Part shown: piece after piece, positions 7,828 to 14,416 of the stretch | How the letters are laid out: every line of letters starts with the position of its first letter | How positions within the stretch are numbered: the first letter of the stretch is position 1 | DNA from: Sediminibacterium ginsengisoli | GTDB lineage: Bacteria; Bacteroidota; Bacteroidia; Chitinophagales; Chitinophagaceae | Direction of reading: 5' to 3' | DNA length: 21,879 nucleotides | Assembly: GCA_943324415.2 (NCBI GenBank) | Contig: CALPLN020000013.1 | Span: 1-21,879, forward strand | Made by a program: the position numbers and the translations under genes | Notes under the pieces: model-generated | What the model was told of the DNA's origin: nothing | Databases searched by the model: none | Seen by the model: the letters and a program-made list of their open reading frames with translations, nothing else

Positions 7828-9939
7828 ATGCCCACGACTAAAAAAACGACTAAAAAGACTTCAGTGCCTCAAAGCAAGGACCTTGTTGCTGCTTTAGAGC
7901 AATATTTCGGTTTCTCTGAATTCAAGGGTACCCAGGAACAAGCTATTTTATCTTTATTGAGCGGTAGGGATACTTTTGTAATTATGCCAACAGGTGGGGG
8001 AAAGAGTTTGTGCTATCAATTGCCTGCGATGATGTTAGAAGGTTGTGCGATTGTGGTATCTCCTTTGATCGCTTTAATGAAAAACCAGGTGGATCTTGTC
8101 AGAGGATATAGTGAAAATGACGAAGTGGCCCATTTTTTAAACTCTTCTTTAAATAAAGGACAGGTAAAAGTGGTTAAAGAAGATCTATTGAGCGGCAAGA
8201 CTAAATTATTATATGTTGCCCCAGAGACCTTGACTAAGCAAGAGAATCTCGATTTTTTTAGTGACTTGAAAGTGTCTTTTTTTGCTGTAGACGAAGCGCA
8301 TTGTATTTCAGAATGGGGACATGATTTTAGACCGGAGTACCGTCGATTAAAAGAAATGATGGAAGAGATCAATTCGTCGGCGCCAATCATTGCATTGACT
8401 GCAACCGCAACACCGAAAGTACAAAGTGATATTGTAAAAAATCTTGCGCTTAATAACCCGGAAATATTAATTTCCTCTTTCAATAGAGACAATCTCTATT
8501 ATGAAGTGCAGCCCAAAATAAAAAAAGAACAGACGGTTAAAAGTATTGTCAAATACATCACTAAGCATAAAAAGAAAAGCGGTATTATTTATACCCTGAA
8601 TAGAAAAACAACAGAAGAATTAGCAGATCTTTTAAAAGCAAATAACATTAAAGCAGTCGCGTATCATGCGGGATTGGATCAAAAATTAAGGGCAGAAAGA
8701 CAGGATCAATTTTTAAACGAAGATGTTCAAGTGATTGTTGCTACGATCGCATTTGGTATGGGTATTGATAAGCCAGATATTCGATTTGTCATTCATTATA
8801 ATATTCCTAAATCAATTGAAAATTATTATCAAGAGACGGGAAGAGCTGGAAGAGATGGCTTAGAAGGGAATTGTATTTTATATTATTCGCAAAAGGATGT
8901 GTCTAAATTAGAACATTTTTTAAGAGACAAGCCATTGAGCGAAAGAGAAGTGGGCGCGCAATTGATTGATGAAACAGTGGCCTTTGCGGAAAGTGGTGTT
9001 TGTAGAAGAAGAAGTTTATTGCATTATTTTGGAGAGCCTTGGCCCGACAGCAATTGCGGCAAATGTGATAACTGCTTGCATCCTAAAGAAAAATTTGAGG
9101 CGAAATCAGCGCTAGTACAACTTTTACAAACCATACAGGCTTTGGATGAAAGATTCGTAGCGCATTATGTAGTGCAAATTATTACAGGACATTTTACGCC
9201 ACAAATTGGCTTATATCGTCACGATAAATTACCCGTATTTGGCATTGGTAAATCACATGATGAATTATTCTGGAATAGCTTAATTCGCCAAGCGATGTTG
9301 GAGGAATTGATAGAAAAAGACATCGAAGAATATGGCTTATTGAAATTGACAACCAAGGGGCAGAAATTCCTAAAAAAACCAACCACTTTTTCTGTGGTTT
9401 TGCAAAATGTTTTTGCAGCTGAATTAGGCGATGACGAGGAGAGCGAAGTTGCAGAAGAAGCGGTTACAACAGATGACCGTTTATTTGAATTATTGAAAGA
9501 TTTGCGCCAAGTGGTTGCTAAAAAAATTGGCTTACCTCCATTTGTGATTTTTTTAGAAACTTCCTTACAAGATATGGCGACATTGTATCCTACCTCATTT
9601 ACAGAAATGGAGCGTTGTCAAGGTGTGAGTAAGGGTAAGGCGATTAAATATGGCAAGCCATTTATGGAGCTCATTGAACAATATGTAACTGAGCACAATA
9701 TTGAAAAGCCAGATGATTTTGTAATGAAGTCGGTGGCCAATAAATCAAGCAATAAGATCTACATCATACAAAATGTAGACAAGAAAATTCCGTTAGAAAC
9801 CATTGCAAAAAATAAAGATCTAAGATTAGACAGTTTATTAGAGGAAATGGAAACGATTGCTGCCAGTGGCACGAAATTAAATTTAGATTACGCCATTGAT
9901 GAATGGTTAGACGAATATGACCAAGAAGAAATATTGTAA
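7828..9939 (+). CDS. recQ: ATP-dependent DNA helicase RecQ, truncated at the C-terminus by an in-frame TAA
   Basis: This is a 3'-5' superfamily 2 DNA helicase acting in recombination and replication-fork repair. A lysine- and threonine-rich N-terminal tail (1-18) precedes the helicase core. Walker A PTGGGKS is at 54-60, DEAH at 155-158, TATATP at 191-196 and motif VI QETGRAGRDG at 335-344. The RQC zinc site has all four cysteines (Cys392, Cys410, Cys413, Cys416). A winged-helix region follows (about 425-520), then an acidic linker (GDDEESEVAEEA) and an HRDC domain (about 545-625). A further C-terminal helix-turn-helix-like segment (about 650-700), typical of Bacteroidota RecQ, is broken by TAA at 9937-9939. 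The next 40 codons stay open in the same frame and look like its normal end. The 703-residue product keeps all catalytic and zinc-binding parts, so it may still be active. Confidence 0.93.
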   Translation: MPTTKKTTKKTSVPQSKDLVAALEQYFGFSEFKGTQEQAILSLLSGRDTFVIMPTGGGKSLCYQLPAMMLEGCAIVVSPLIALMKNQVDLVRGYSENDEVAHFLNSSLNKGQVKVVKEDLLSGKTKLLYVAPETLTKQENLDFFSDLKVSFFAVDEAHCISEWGHDFRPEYRRLKEMMEEINSSAPIIALTATATPKVQSDIVKNLALNNPEILISSFNRDNLYYEVQPKIKKEQTVKSIVKYITKHKKKSGIIYTLNRKTTEELADLLKANNIKAVAYHAGLDQKLRAERQDQFLNEDVQVIVATIAFGMGIDKPDIRFVIHYNIPKSIENYYQETGRAGRDGLEGNCILYYSQKDVSKLEHFLRDKPLSEREVGAQLIDETVAFAESGVCRRRSLLHYFGEPWPDSNCGKCDNCLHPKEKFEAKSALVQLLQTIQALDERFVAHYVVQIITGHFTPQIGLYRHDKLPVFGIGKSHDELFWNSLIRQAMLEELIEKDIEEYGLLKLTTKGQKFLKKPTTFSVVLQNVFAAELGDDEESEVAEEAVTTDDRLFELLKDLRQVVAKKIGLPPFVIFLETSLQDMATLYPTSFTEMERCQGVSKGKAIKYGKPFMELIEQYVTEHNIEKPDDFVMKSVANKSSNKIYIIQNVDKKIPLETIAKNKDLRLDSLLEEMETIAASGTKLNLDYAIDEWLDEYDQEEIL

Positions 9940-10062
9940 TATTTTAAAAGTTGTGAAACCTCCTCTTTGCAAATTGCACAACAAGAACTTAGCGAAAACG
10001 ACTATACTTGGGAACAACTTAAAATTATGCGTATTAAATTTTTAAGTGTTGTGGGAAACTAA
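9940..10062 (+). pseudogene. Severed C-terminal tail of RecQ (40 codons in frame after the stop)
   Basis: Directly after the recQ TAA the same frame runs on for 40 sense codons to TAA 10060-10062. It begins YFKSCETSS and ends KIMRIKFLSVVGN. From memory, Bacteroidota RecQ proteins commonly end in a MRIKF(I/L)SE-x-(G/A)N-like sequence, and the junction EEIL-(stop)-YFKS fits an EEIxEYF-type motif. The segment is therefore most simply the native end of RecQ, cut off by one base substitution such as GAA to TAA. It has no start codon or signal of its own and fills nearly all the space up to the convergent DUF3089 gene. Absence of further stops suggests that the mutation is recent, is read through, or is a sequencing error. 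Confidence 0.75.
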
Positions 10063-10067
10063 TTACA

Positions 10068-11120
10068 CTAATTGGTCTTAGTCGAAGATTGGTTTAAAAA
10101 TTGCAGCGTTCTTTCTGTCGCATTTTTGCGAACACTCATATAATATAAATTATAATCTGCAATATGGTAGTTGTTGGTGTTAAATAAAAAATTACCAAAG
10201 AATTTAGGCTTAGGTGTCCACAATACGCCCTGATGATTGATTGCCGCTGCTACTTTTGGTATCACTTTTTTAAAGTTGTACAAGACGGCACCTTGATTCG
10301 CTTCTCTTCCAATTGCAGGCTGATTGCTATCCCAACTGAGTGGATTGGTTACAATTGAATTAAATTTCTCAATTTGAACAAACGGTGGCAAATAACCTTC
10401 CTTAAAAGTGCGCCATGCACAGATGCATCCTGTTTCGGTTGGTGTAGTACAAGACTTCAATGTTGTAAATTCTGCAGGATCAATAGCCATTCCTACGATA
10501 TATGCAGTCACCAATTGCTTAGACAATTCCTTTCCGTCAAAATATTCTTTCAGCAAGCGCTTTGCATGTGTACTTCCTTGACTATGCGCGGCTAGTATAA
10601 TGGGTTTTCCTTGGTTGTGGTTCTTCAAGTAAAAATCAAACGCTTTTTTTACATCTTGATAAGCTAGCTCAAATGCAGCCATTGCACTTAGTGTATCTAC
10701 TTTATTTTTTGGATAATAACTATTGATATGTGCTTGACGATACCTTGGTGCATAGATCGTCCCCACTTCATTAAATATACTTGCTTGACTTAAGATGGTG
10801 GAATAGTCGGTTTTAATATTCAATGCGATGTCTTTCAATGATGCAGACCACCCATTTGGCAAACTTGGATCTAGATAGGTCGTTGGATGTACAAAAAACA
10901 CATCCGCTAAATTTTTTGGACTAAAGGATTTCAAAATGCTTGCCGGCACACTATCCGAAGGGTCAATTTTGAGTGGATGGGCTGCCCAGTTCTTGAGCTG
11001 GCTATAATCAGGTTGCTCCTCCCAGTCTATAACAGAATAGATAGGGTTAAAAGTTTTGTAGTTGCTTTTGGCACATCCGCCAAGCAAAATAACGATAAAA
11101 ATTAGTCCAAGGCTTCTCAT
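10068..11120 (-). CDS. DUF3089-family lipoprotein, alpha/beta-hydrolase fold
   Basis: This 350-residue protein is predicted to be a lipoprotein. The signal sequence MRSLGLIFIVILLGGC has a clear lipobox with Cys16, so the product should be membrane-anchored and periplasmic or surface-exposed. The body matches the DUF3089 family: FFVHPTTYLD (75-84), IYAPRYRQAH (122-131), and the nucleophile elbow AAHSQGS with Ser180. A cysteine cluster (Cys224, Cys232, Cys234, in SCTTPTETGCICAW) suggests disulphides outside the cytoplasm. HIADYNLYY near the C-terminus may hold the catalytic His. The substrate is unknown; an esterase or lipase-like activity is only an inference from the fold. The start is fixed by the lipoprotein signal. 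A perfect -7 element lies 4 nt upstream, implying a leaderless or almost leaderless mRNA. The gene converges on the recQ tail and diverges from the chromate transporter gene. Confidence 0.87.
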   Translation of the reverse strand: MRSLGLIFIVILLGGCAKSNYKTFNPIYSVIDWEEQPDYSQLKNWAAHPLKIDPSDSVPASILKSFSPKNLADVFFVHPTTYLDPSLPNGWSASLKDIALNIKTDYSTILSQASIFNEVGTIYAPRYRQAHINSYYPKNKVDTLSAMAAFELAYQDVKKAFDFYLKNHNQGKPIILAAHSQGSTHAKRLLKEYFDGKELSKQLVTAYIVGMAIDPAEFTTLKSCTTPTETGCICAWRTFKEGYLPPFVQIEKFNSIVTNPLSWDSNQPAIGREANQGAVLYNFKKVIPKVAAAINHQGVLWTPKPKFFGNFLFNTNNYHIADYNLYYMSVRKNATERTLQFLNQSSTKTN

Positions 11121-11124
11121 AACA

Positions 11125-11132
11125 CAAAGGTA
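11125..11132 (-). promoter_or_regulatory. -7 element TACCTTTG immediately before the DUF3089 gene
   Basis: The reverse strand reads TACCTTTG-tgtt-ATG. With transcription starting about 4-6 nt after the element, the first base of the mRNA would be at or next to the start codon. The -33 region is weak: TTAG lies 17 nt upstream. Confidence 0.6.
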
Positions 11133-11199
11133 TCATTTTATAAATTCGACTAATTATATTGGGGGAGATAATTTAAATATGGATGCAAATAAATTATTT

Positions 11200-11207
11200 T
11201 ATTTTTA
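11200..11207 (+). promoter_or_regulatory. Weak -7-like element TATTTTTA before the chromate transporter gene
   Basis: TATTTTTA matches the looser TAnnTTTA form and ends 15 nt before the TTG start at 11223. No -33 TTG is seen at suitable spacing. A similar stretch (TATTTTTACA) lies just before the gene at 12538. Confidence 0.25.
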
Positions 11208-11222
11208 CATAAAGCATCCTGA

Positions 11223-12497
11223 TTGTATCTATTAAGACATATACCCTTTTTAAAAGCTGTTTTTAATCATAGCTTAACCGCTTTTGGTGGCCCTCAAGTA
11301 CACCTTGGCTTGCTTCAGCATCGTTTTGTAGAAAAAAGGAAAGACCTCAGTGCAGAAGAGTTGATGGAATACAACGCTTTTTGTCAATTACTGCCTGGCG
11401 CTTCTTCTACTCAAACTATCGTTTTAATTGCTTTTAAAAGAGGTGGTTTCTCCTTAGCTTTTATTACTTTATTGGTATGGATTTTGCCAGCTACTTGTTT
11501 CATGGCGAGCTTGGCTATCGCATATACCCATTTTGACTTGCAACCAGTGTTGAAAGCGCTGCACTTATTACAACCCATGGTCATTGGGTTTATCGCAAGC
11601 GCAACTTATCTTTTGTATAAAAAAGCCATCCGCAATACCATCACCCAATTTGTATTCTTGCTTGCCGCTATCTTGACATTCATTGGCTTTAAAACACCTT
11701 GGACGATCCCGGTTGTCATTGTTTTAGCAGGGATTGTCACCAATTTTAGCAATAAAAGAATTCCTGATCAGGGCGCTGCGCCTAAAAAAATCAAATGGGT
11801 GCATTTGCATCTATTTATATTGTTCTTTCTTGCAGCTGGATTTTTGTCAGAACAAGCTACACGTCAAAACTGGGAACAACGTAAAGTCTACAATCTATTT
11901 GAAAATAATTATAGATTCGGAAGCTTCGTATTTGGGGGTGGTGACGTGTTAATCCCAATGATGTATGAGCAATATGTGACGCGTCCTAATACAGATCGCA
12001 TCAAAGAGAGTAAAAGGGATGTACTTAAAATTAATAGTACTGCTTTTTTAACGGGCTCAGGTATTGTGAGGGCCATACCCGGCCCCATCTTCTCTATTGC
12101 AAGTTTTACTGGGGCGTTGGCTTTAGAAGAAAAAGGGATTGGGGGACAAATTGTAGGTGCTGTGGTAGCGAGTATTGGGGTTTTTCTGCCTAGCTTTTTA
12201 ATCGTCTTATTCTTTTTCCCAATTTGGCAGAAACTAAAAAAGTATGCTTTATTTTACCGCTCACTTGAAGGCATTTATGCGGCTGTAGTGGGCATTATGT
12301 TGGGTGCAACATTGTATTTATTAAAGGATATTTTATTTGATCTCGGCAACTTAACTGCGCAAAATATTGGGGTCTACTTATTGGTTTTTTGTACAACTGC
12401 AATTTTATTGGTTCGGTATAAACTTGCCCCACAGTGGATTGTATTGGGGACGATTTTATTGGGTGCATTGTTAACGCTTTGGCCAACTATATTTTAA
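11223..12497 (+). CDS. chrA: Chromate transporter, CHR family, two-domain form
   Basis: This is an inner-membrane transporter of the CHR (ChrA) superfamily, whose characterised members export chromate; other substrates are possible. At 424 residues it is the long, duplicated form. The N-terminal half has FGGPQVHLG (21-29) and QLLPGASS (55-62). The second half repeats the plan with FGSFVFGGGDVLIPMM (232-247) and IPGPIFSIASFTGAL (285-299). About 10-12 hydrophobic segments are visible, with a basic loop around 176-192. The start is a TTG at 11223: a TGA lies directly upstream in frame (11220-11222), and the next Met would delete the FGGP motif. A regulator gene such as chrB is not adjacent. The next gene on the strand starts 40 nt after the stop. 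Confidence 0.9.
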   Translation: MYLLRHIPFLKAVFNHSLTAFGGPQVHLGLLQHRFVEKRKDLSAEELMEYNAFCQLLPGASSTQTIVLIAFKRGGFSLAFITLLVWILPATCFMASLAIAYTHFDLQPVLKALHLLQPMVIGFIASATYLLYKKAIRNTITQFVFLLAAILTFIGFKTPWTIPVVIVLAGIVTNFSNKRIPDQGAAPKKIKWVHLHLFILFFLAAGFLSEQATRQNWEQRKVYNLFENNYRFGSFVFGGGDVLIPMMYEQYVTRPNTDRIKESKRDVLKINSTAFLTGSGIVRAIPGPIFSIASFTGALALEEKGIGGQIVGAVVASIGVFLPSFLIVLFFFPIWQKLKKYALFYRSLEGIYAAVVGIMLGATLYLLKDILFDLGNLTAQNIGVYLLVFCTTAILLVRYKLAPQWIVLGTILLGALLTLWPTIF

Positions 12498-12520
12498 CAT
12501 AAACAAAGACTTGAATTGTT

Positions 12521-12528
12521 TATTTTTA
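12521..12528 (+). promoter_or_regulatory. Weak -7-like element TATTTTTA before the CarboxypepD_reg-like gene
   Basis: TATTTTTA ends 9 nt before ATG 12538 and is followed by CA, as is the copy near 11200. A -33 TTG at the right distance is missing. The gene may simply be read from the upstream transporter transcript. Confidence 0.22.
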
Positions 12529-12537
12529 CAGCCATTC

Positions 12538-13269
12538 ATGAAGCAAAGCGTACTACTGTTTTTTTTAGCAACTTGTATTTCCTTCTCCTCGGTCAAGGGT
12601 CAAATGCGTACCATCAGTGGTGTGGTCTATGATATTTCTGGAAGAAGACCCATTGAAGCCGTTATGGTGTATAGCCAATACAGTCGAACACAGACCGATT
12701 CTCTAGGTAGGTACTTAATCACGCTTCAAGCTAAAGACTCCCTAACATTTTCTTTATTTGGCAAAAACACCCAAAAATTCAGCATCGATGAAATTGAAGA
12801 TCCTAGCAATTTCAATATCATGATTCATGTGACAGGGGTAGACTTGCCAGAAGTGACAGTGCGCAATAGCTATTACAGGTACGATTCAATTCAGAATAGG
12901 ATAGACTACGCCAAATACTTTAACTATGAGCCCCCAGGTTTAAAGCTTAGCAACCAACAAAACATGTTTGGCAATGGCGGTGTAACGATTGGGTTTGACG
13001 TCAATGAAATCATCAATATGTTTAGGTTTAAACGAAACCGAAACCTCCAATTTTTGCAAAACAGGCTATTGAGTCAGGAGCAGGATAAGTATATTAACTA
13101 TCGTTTTACTAAGCGGTTTGTTCAAAAATTAACCAAATTAGATGGTCCAAGGTTGGATTTGTTTATGGAGTATTGCAAACCAGCTTATCCAACCCTAGCA
13201 TTGTTGAACGATCTAGAGTTGGGCTATTATATCCAACAGAAACTGATCCAGTTTAGACAGGGTCGCTAA
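12538..13269 (+). CDS. Secreted CarboxypepD_reg-like domain protein (Bacteroidota conserved, unknown role)
   Basis: This 243-residue protein has a signal peptide (MKQSVLLFFLATC...SVKG before Gln22), so it is exported. An upstream TTG at 12511 is open but would bury the signal; ATG 12538 is the better start. Residues about 24-100 form a carboxypeptidase-regulatory-like beta-sandwich: TISGVVYDISGRRPIEAVMV, TQTDSLGRYLITL, DSLTFSLFG. This domain is also found at the N-terminus of TonB-dependent receptors and many Bacteroidota surface proteins. The rest is basic and aromatic-rich without a recognised catalytic motif; it contains FNYEPPGLKLSNQ, GGVTIGFDVNEIINMF and a KR-rich helix. It lacks an outer-membrane barrel, so it is not a receptor itself. 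No function can be assigned. It lies between the chromate transporter and the RND adaptor genes. Confidence 0.8.
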   Translation: MKQSVLLFFLATCISFSSVKGQMRTISGVVYDISGRRPIEAVMVYSQYSRTQTDSLGRYLITLQAKDSLTFSLFGKNTQKFSIDEIEDPSNFNIMIHVTGVDLPEVTVRNSYYRYDSIQNRIDYAKYFNYEPPGLKLSNQQNMFGNGGVTIGFDVNEIINMFRFKRNRNLQFLQNRLLSQEQDKYINYRFTKRFVQKLTKLDGPRLDLFMEYCKPAYPTLALLNDLELGYYIQQKLIQFRQGR

Positions 13270-13290
13270 TTCAACCATTCATCTATTTTC

Positions 13291-13322
13291 TTGCTTAAAA
13301 CATGGCATTTTAGCTATCTTTA
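13291..13322 (+). promoter_or_regulatory. Promoter of the RND efflux unit (TTG-N21-TATCTTTA)
   Basis: TTG at 13291-13293 and TATCTTTA at 13315-13322 are 21 nt apart, a good spacing for the Bacteroidota -33/-7 pair. The -7 deviates from TAnnTTTG only in its last base. The expected transcription start is about 13327-13329, some 15 nt before the TTG start of the adaptor gene. Confidence 0.5.
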
Positions 13323-13342
13323 AACACTAAAATAAGACCAAT

Positions 13343-14392
13343 TTGAGAAAGCTAAATAATTTTGCCTTAATCCTGATCCTAGGATTGTTCGCATGTAAGG
13401 AAAAGACAAAGCCAACAGAAAAATTCAACGCGAGTGCGCCAGTTTCTGTAGATATAGCAATTGCCTCTGCACAGGTAATTGATAAAGTCATTGAAGTGAA
13501 TGGATCGGTTGTAGCAAGTGAATTTGTAGATATACGACCTGAAACCAATGGACGCATTGTTTTCTTACAAGTTCCTGAAGGCAAAATGGTTGCTGCAGGC
13601 ACTGTATTGGCCAAATTAAATGATGCTGATTTGCAAGCTCAATTACAAAAAATTAAAGTGCAATTGGAACTAGCCAATATCAATGAACAAAGGAATAAAA
13701 AATTAGTACAAGCAAAAGGCATCAATCAAAGTGATTATGACATCAGCTTGCAACAAGTAAATAGTTTAAAAGCAGATATGGCGTACACCCAGTCTTTAAT
13801 TGACAAGACGGTGATTAAGGCCCCTTTTGCTGGTCAAATGGGATTAAAGCAAGTGAGTTTAGGGGCGTATATAAGCACTGCAACCACGATTGTTACTTTG
13901 CAAAAAGTAGACCAGTTGAAAGTAGACTTTACCTTACCAGAAGTGTATCAAAATTATATCAAAGTAGGCAAGAAAGTAACGGTAGAAAGCATCGCTAATC
14001 CGGGAGTAAAAATGACTGCAACCATTTCGGCTATTGAGCCACAGATCATTGCGACAACTAGAAATATTAAAGTACGTGCAAATTTACAAGGCAAATTATT
14101 ACCTGGCGCTTATACAAAAGTATTCCTTGGGGAAAACCAACAAAAGCCAAGTATTTTGGTGCCATCTAATGTAATCATTCCTGATTCTAAAGTGAAGCAA
14201 CTTGTGGTTGTAAAAGAGGGCAAGGCAAAATTCATCAATGTGGAGACGGGTTATCGAACTGCCTCTGCTGTTGAAATTACATCTGGCCTTCAAATAGGCG
14301 ATAGTCTTATTGTTGCCGGAATGCTTTTTGTAAGAGACGGAAGTGATTTAAAAATCGGGAAGACATTGCCACTTGCTGACATTATCAAGTAG
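13343..14392 (+). CDS. RND efflux system periplasmic adaptor (membrane fusion protein, lipoprotein)
   Basis: This membrane fusion protein links an inner-membrane RND pump to an outer-membrane channel. It has 349 residues. The start is TTG 13343: the frame is closed upstream by TAA 13328-13330, no ATG lies between, and the next Met (residue 82) is inside the domain. Residues 1-18 form a lipoprotein signal (ALILILGLFAC, Cys18). The first half of the lipoyl domain follows (about 50-95, VNGSVVASEFVDIRPETNGRI), then an alpha-helical hairpin (about 97-150), the second lipoyl half (about 152-190, DKTVIKAPFAGQMG), a beta-barrel (about 195-270) and a membrane-proximal domain. It is followed 24 nt later by the RND permease gene. 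No outer-membrane factor gene and no TetR-type regulator are adjacent. Confidence 0.92.
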   Translation: MRKLNNFALILILGLFACKEKTKPTEKFNASAPVSVDIAIASAQVIDKVIEVNGSVVASEFVDIRPETNGRIVFLQVPEGKMVAAGTVLAKLNDADLQAQLQKIKVQLELANINEQRNKKLVQAKGINQSDYDISLQQVNSLKADMAYTQSLIDKTVIKAPFAGQMGLKQVSLGAYISTATTIVTLQKVDQLKVDFTLPEVYQNYIKVGKKVTVESIANPGVKMTATISAIEPQIIATTRNIKVRANLQGKLLPGAYTKVFLGENQQKPSILVPSNVIIPDSKVKQLVVVKEGKAKFINVETGYRTASAVEITSGLQIGDSLIVAGMLFVRDGSDLKIGKTLPLADIIK

Positions 14393-14416
14393 GCTCACAA
14401 TTAATACATTATTTAG

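Noticed and set aside
8016..8492. 158-codon open frame on the - strand inside recQ
   Set aside because: It lies fully opposite the conserved helicase core (motifs Ia to IV) and has no start signal or family resemblance.
12511..12537. Upstream TTG start adding MNCLFLQPF to the CarboxypepD_reg-like protein
   Set aside because: ATG 12538 begins a normal signal peptide; the extension would place extra residues ahead of it.
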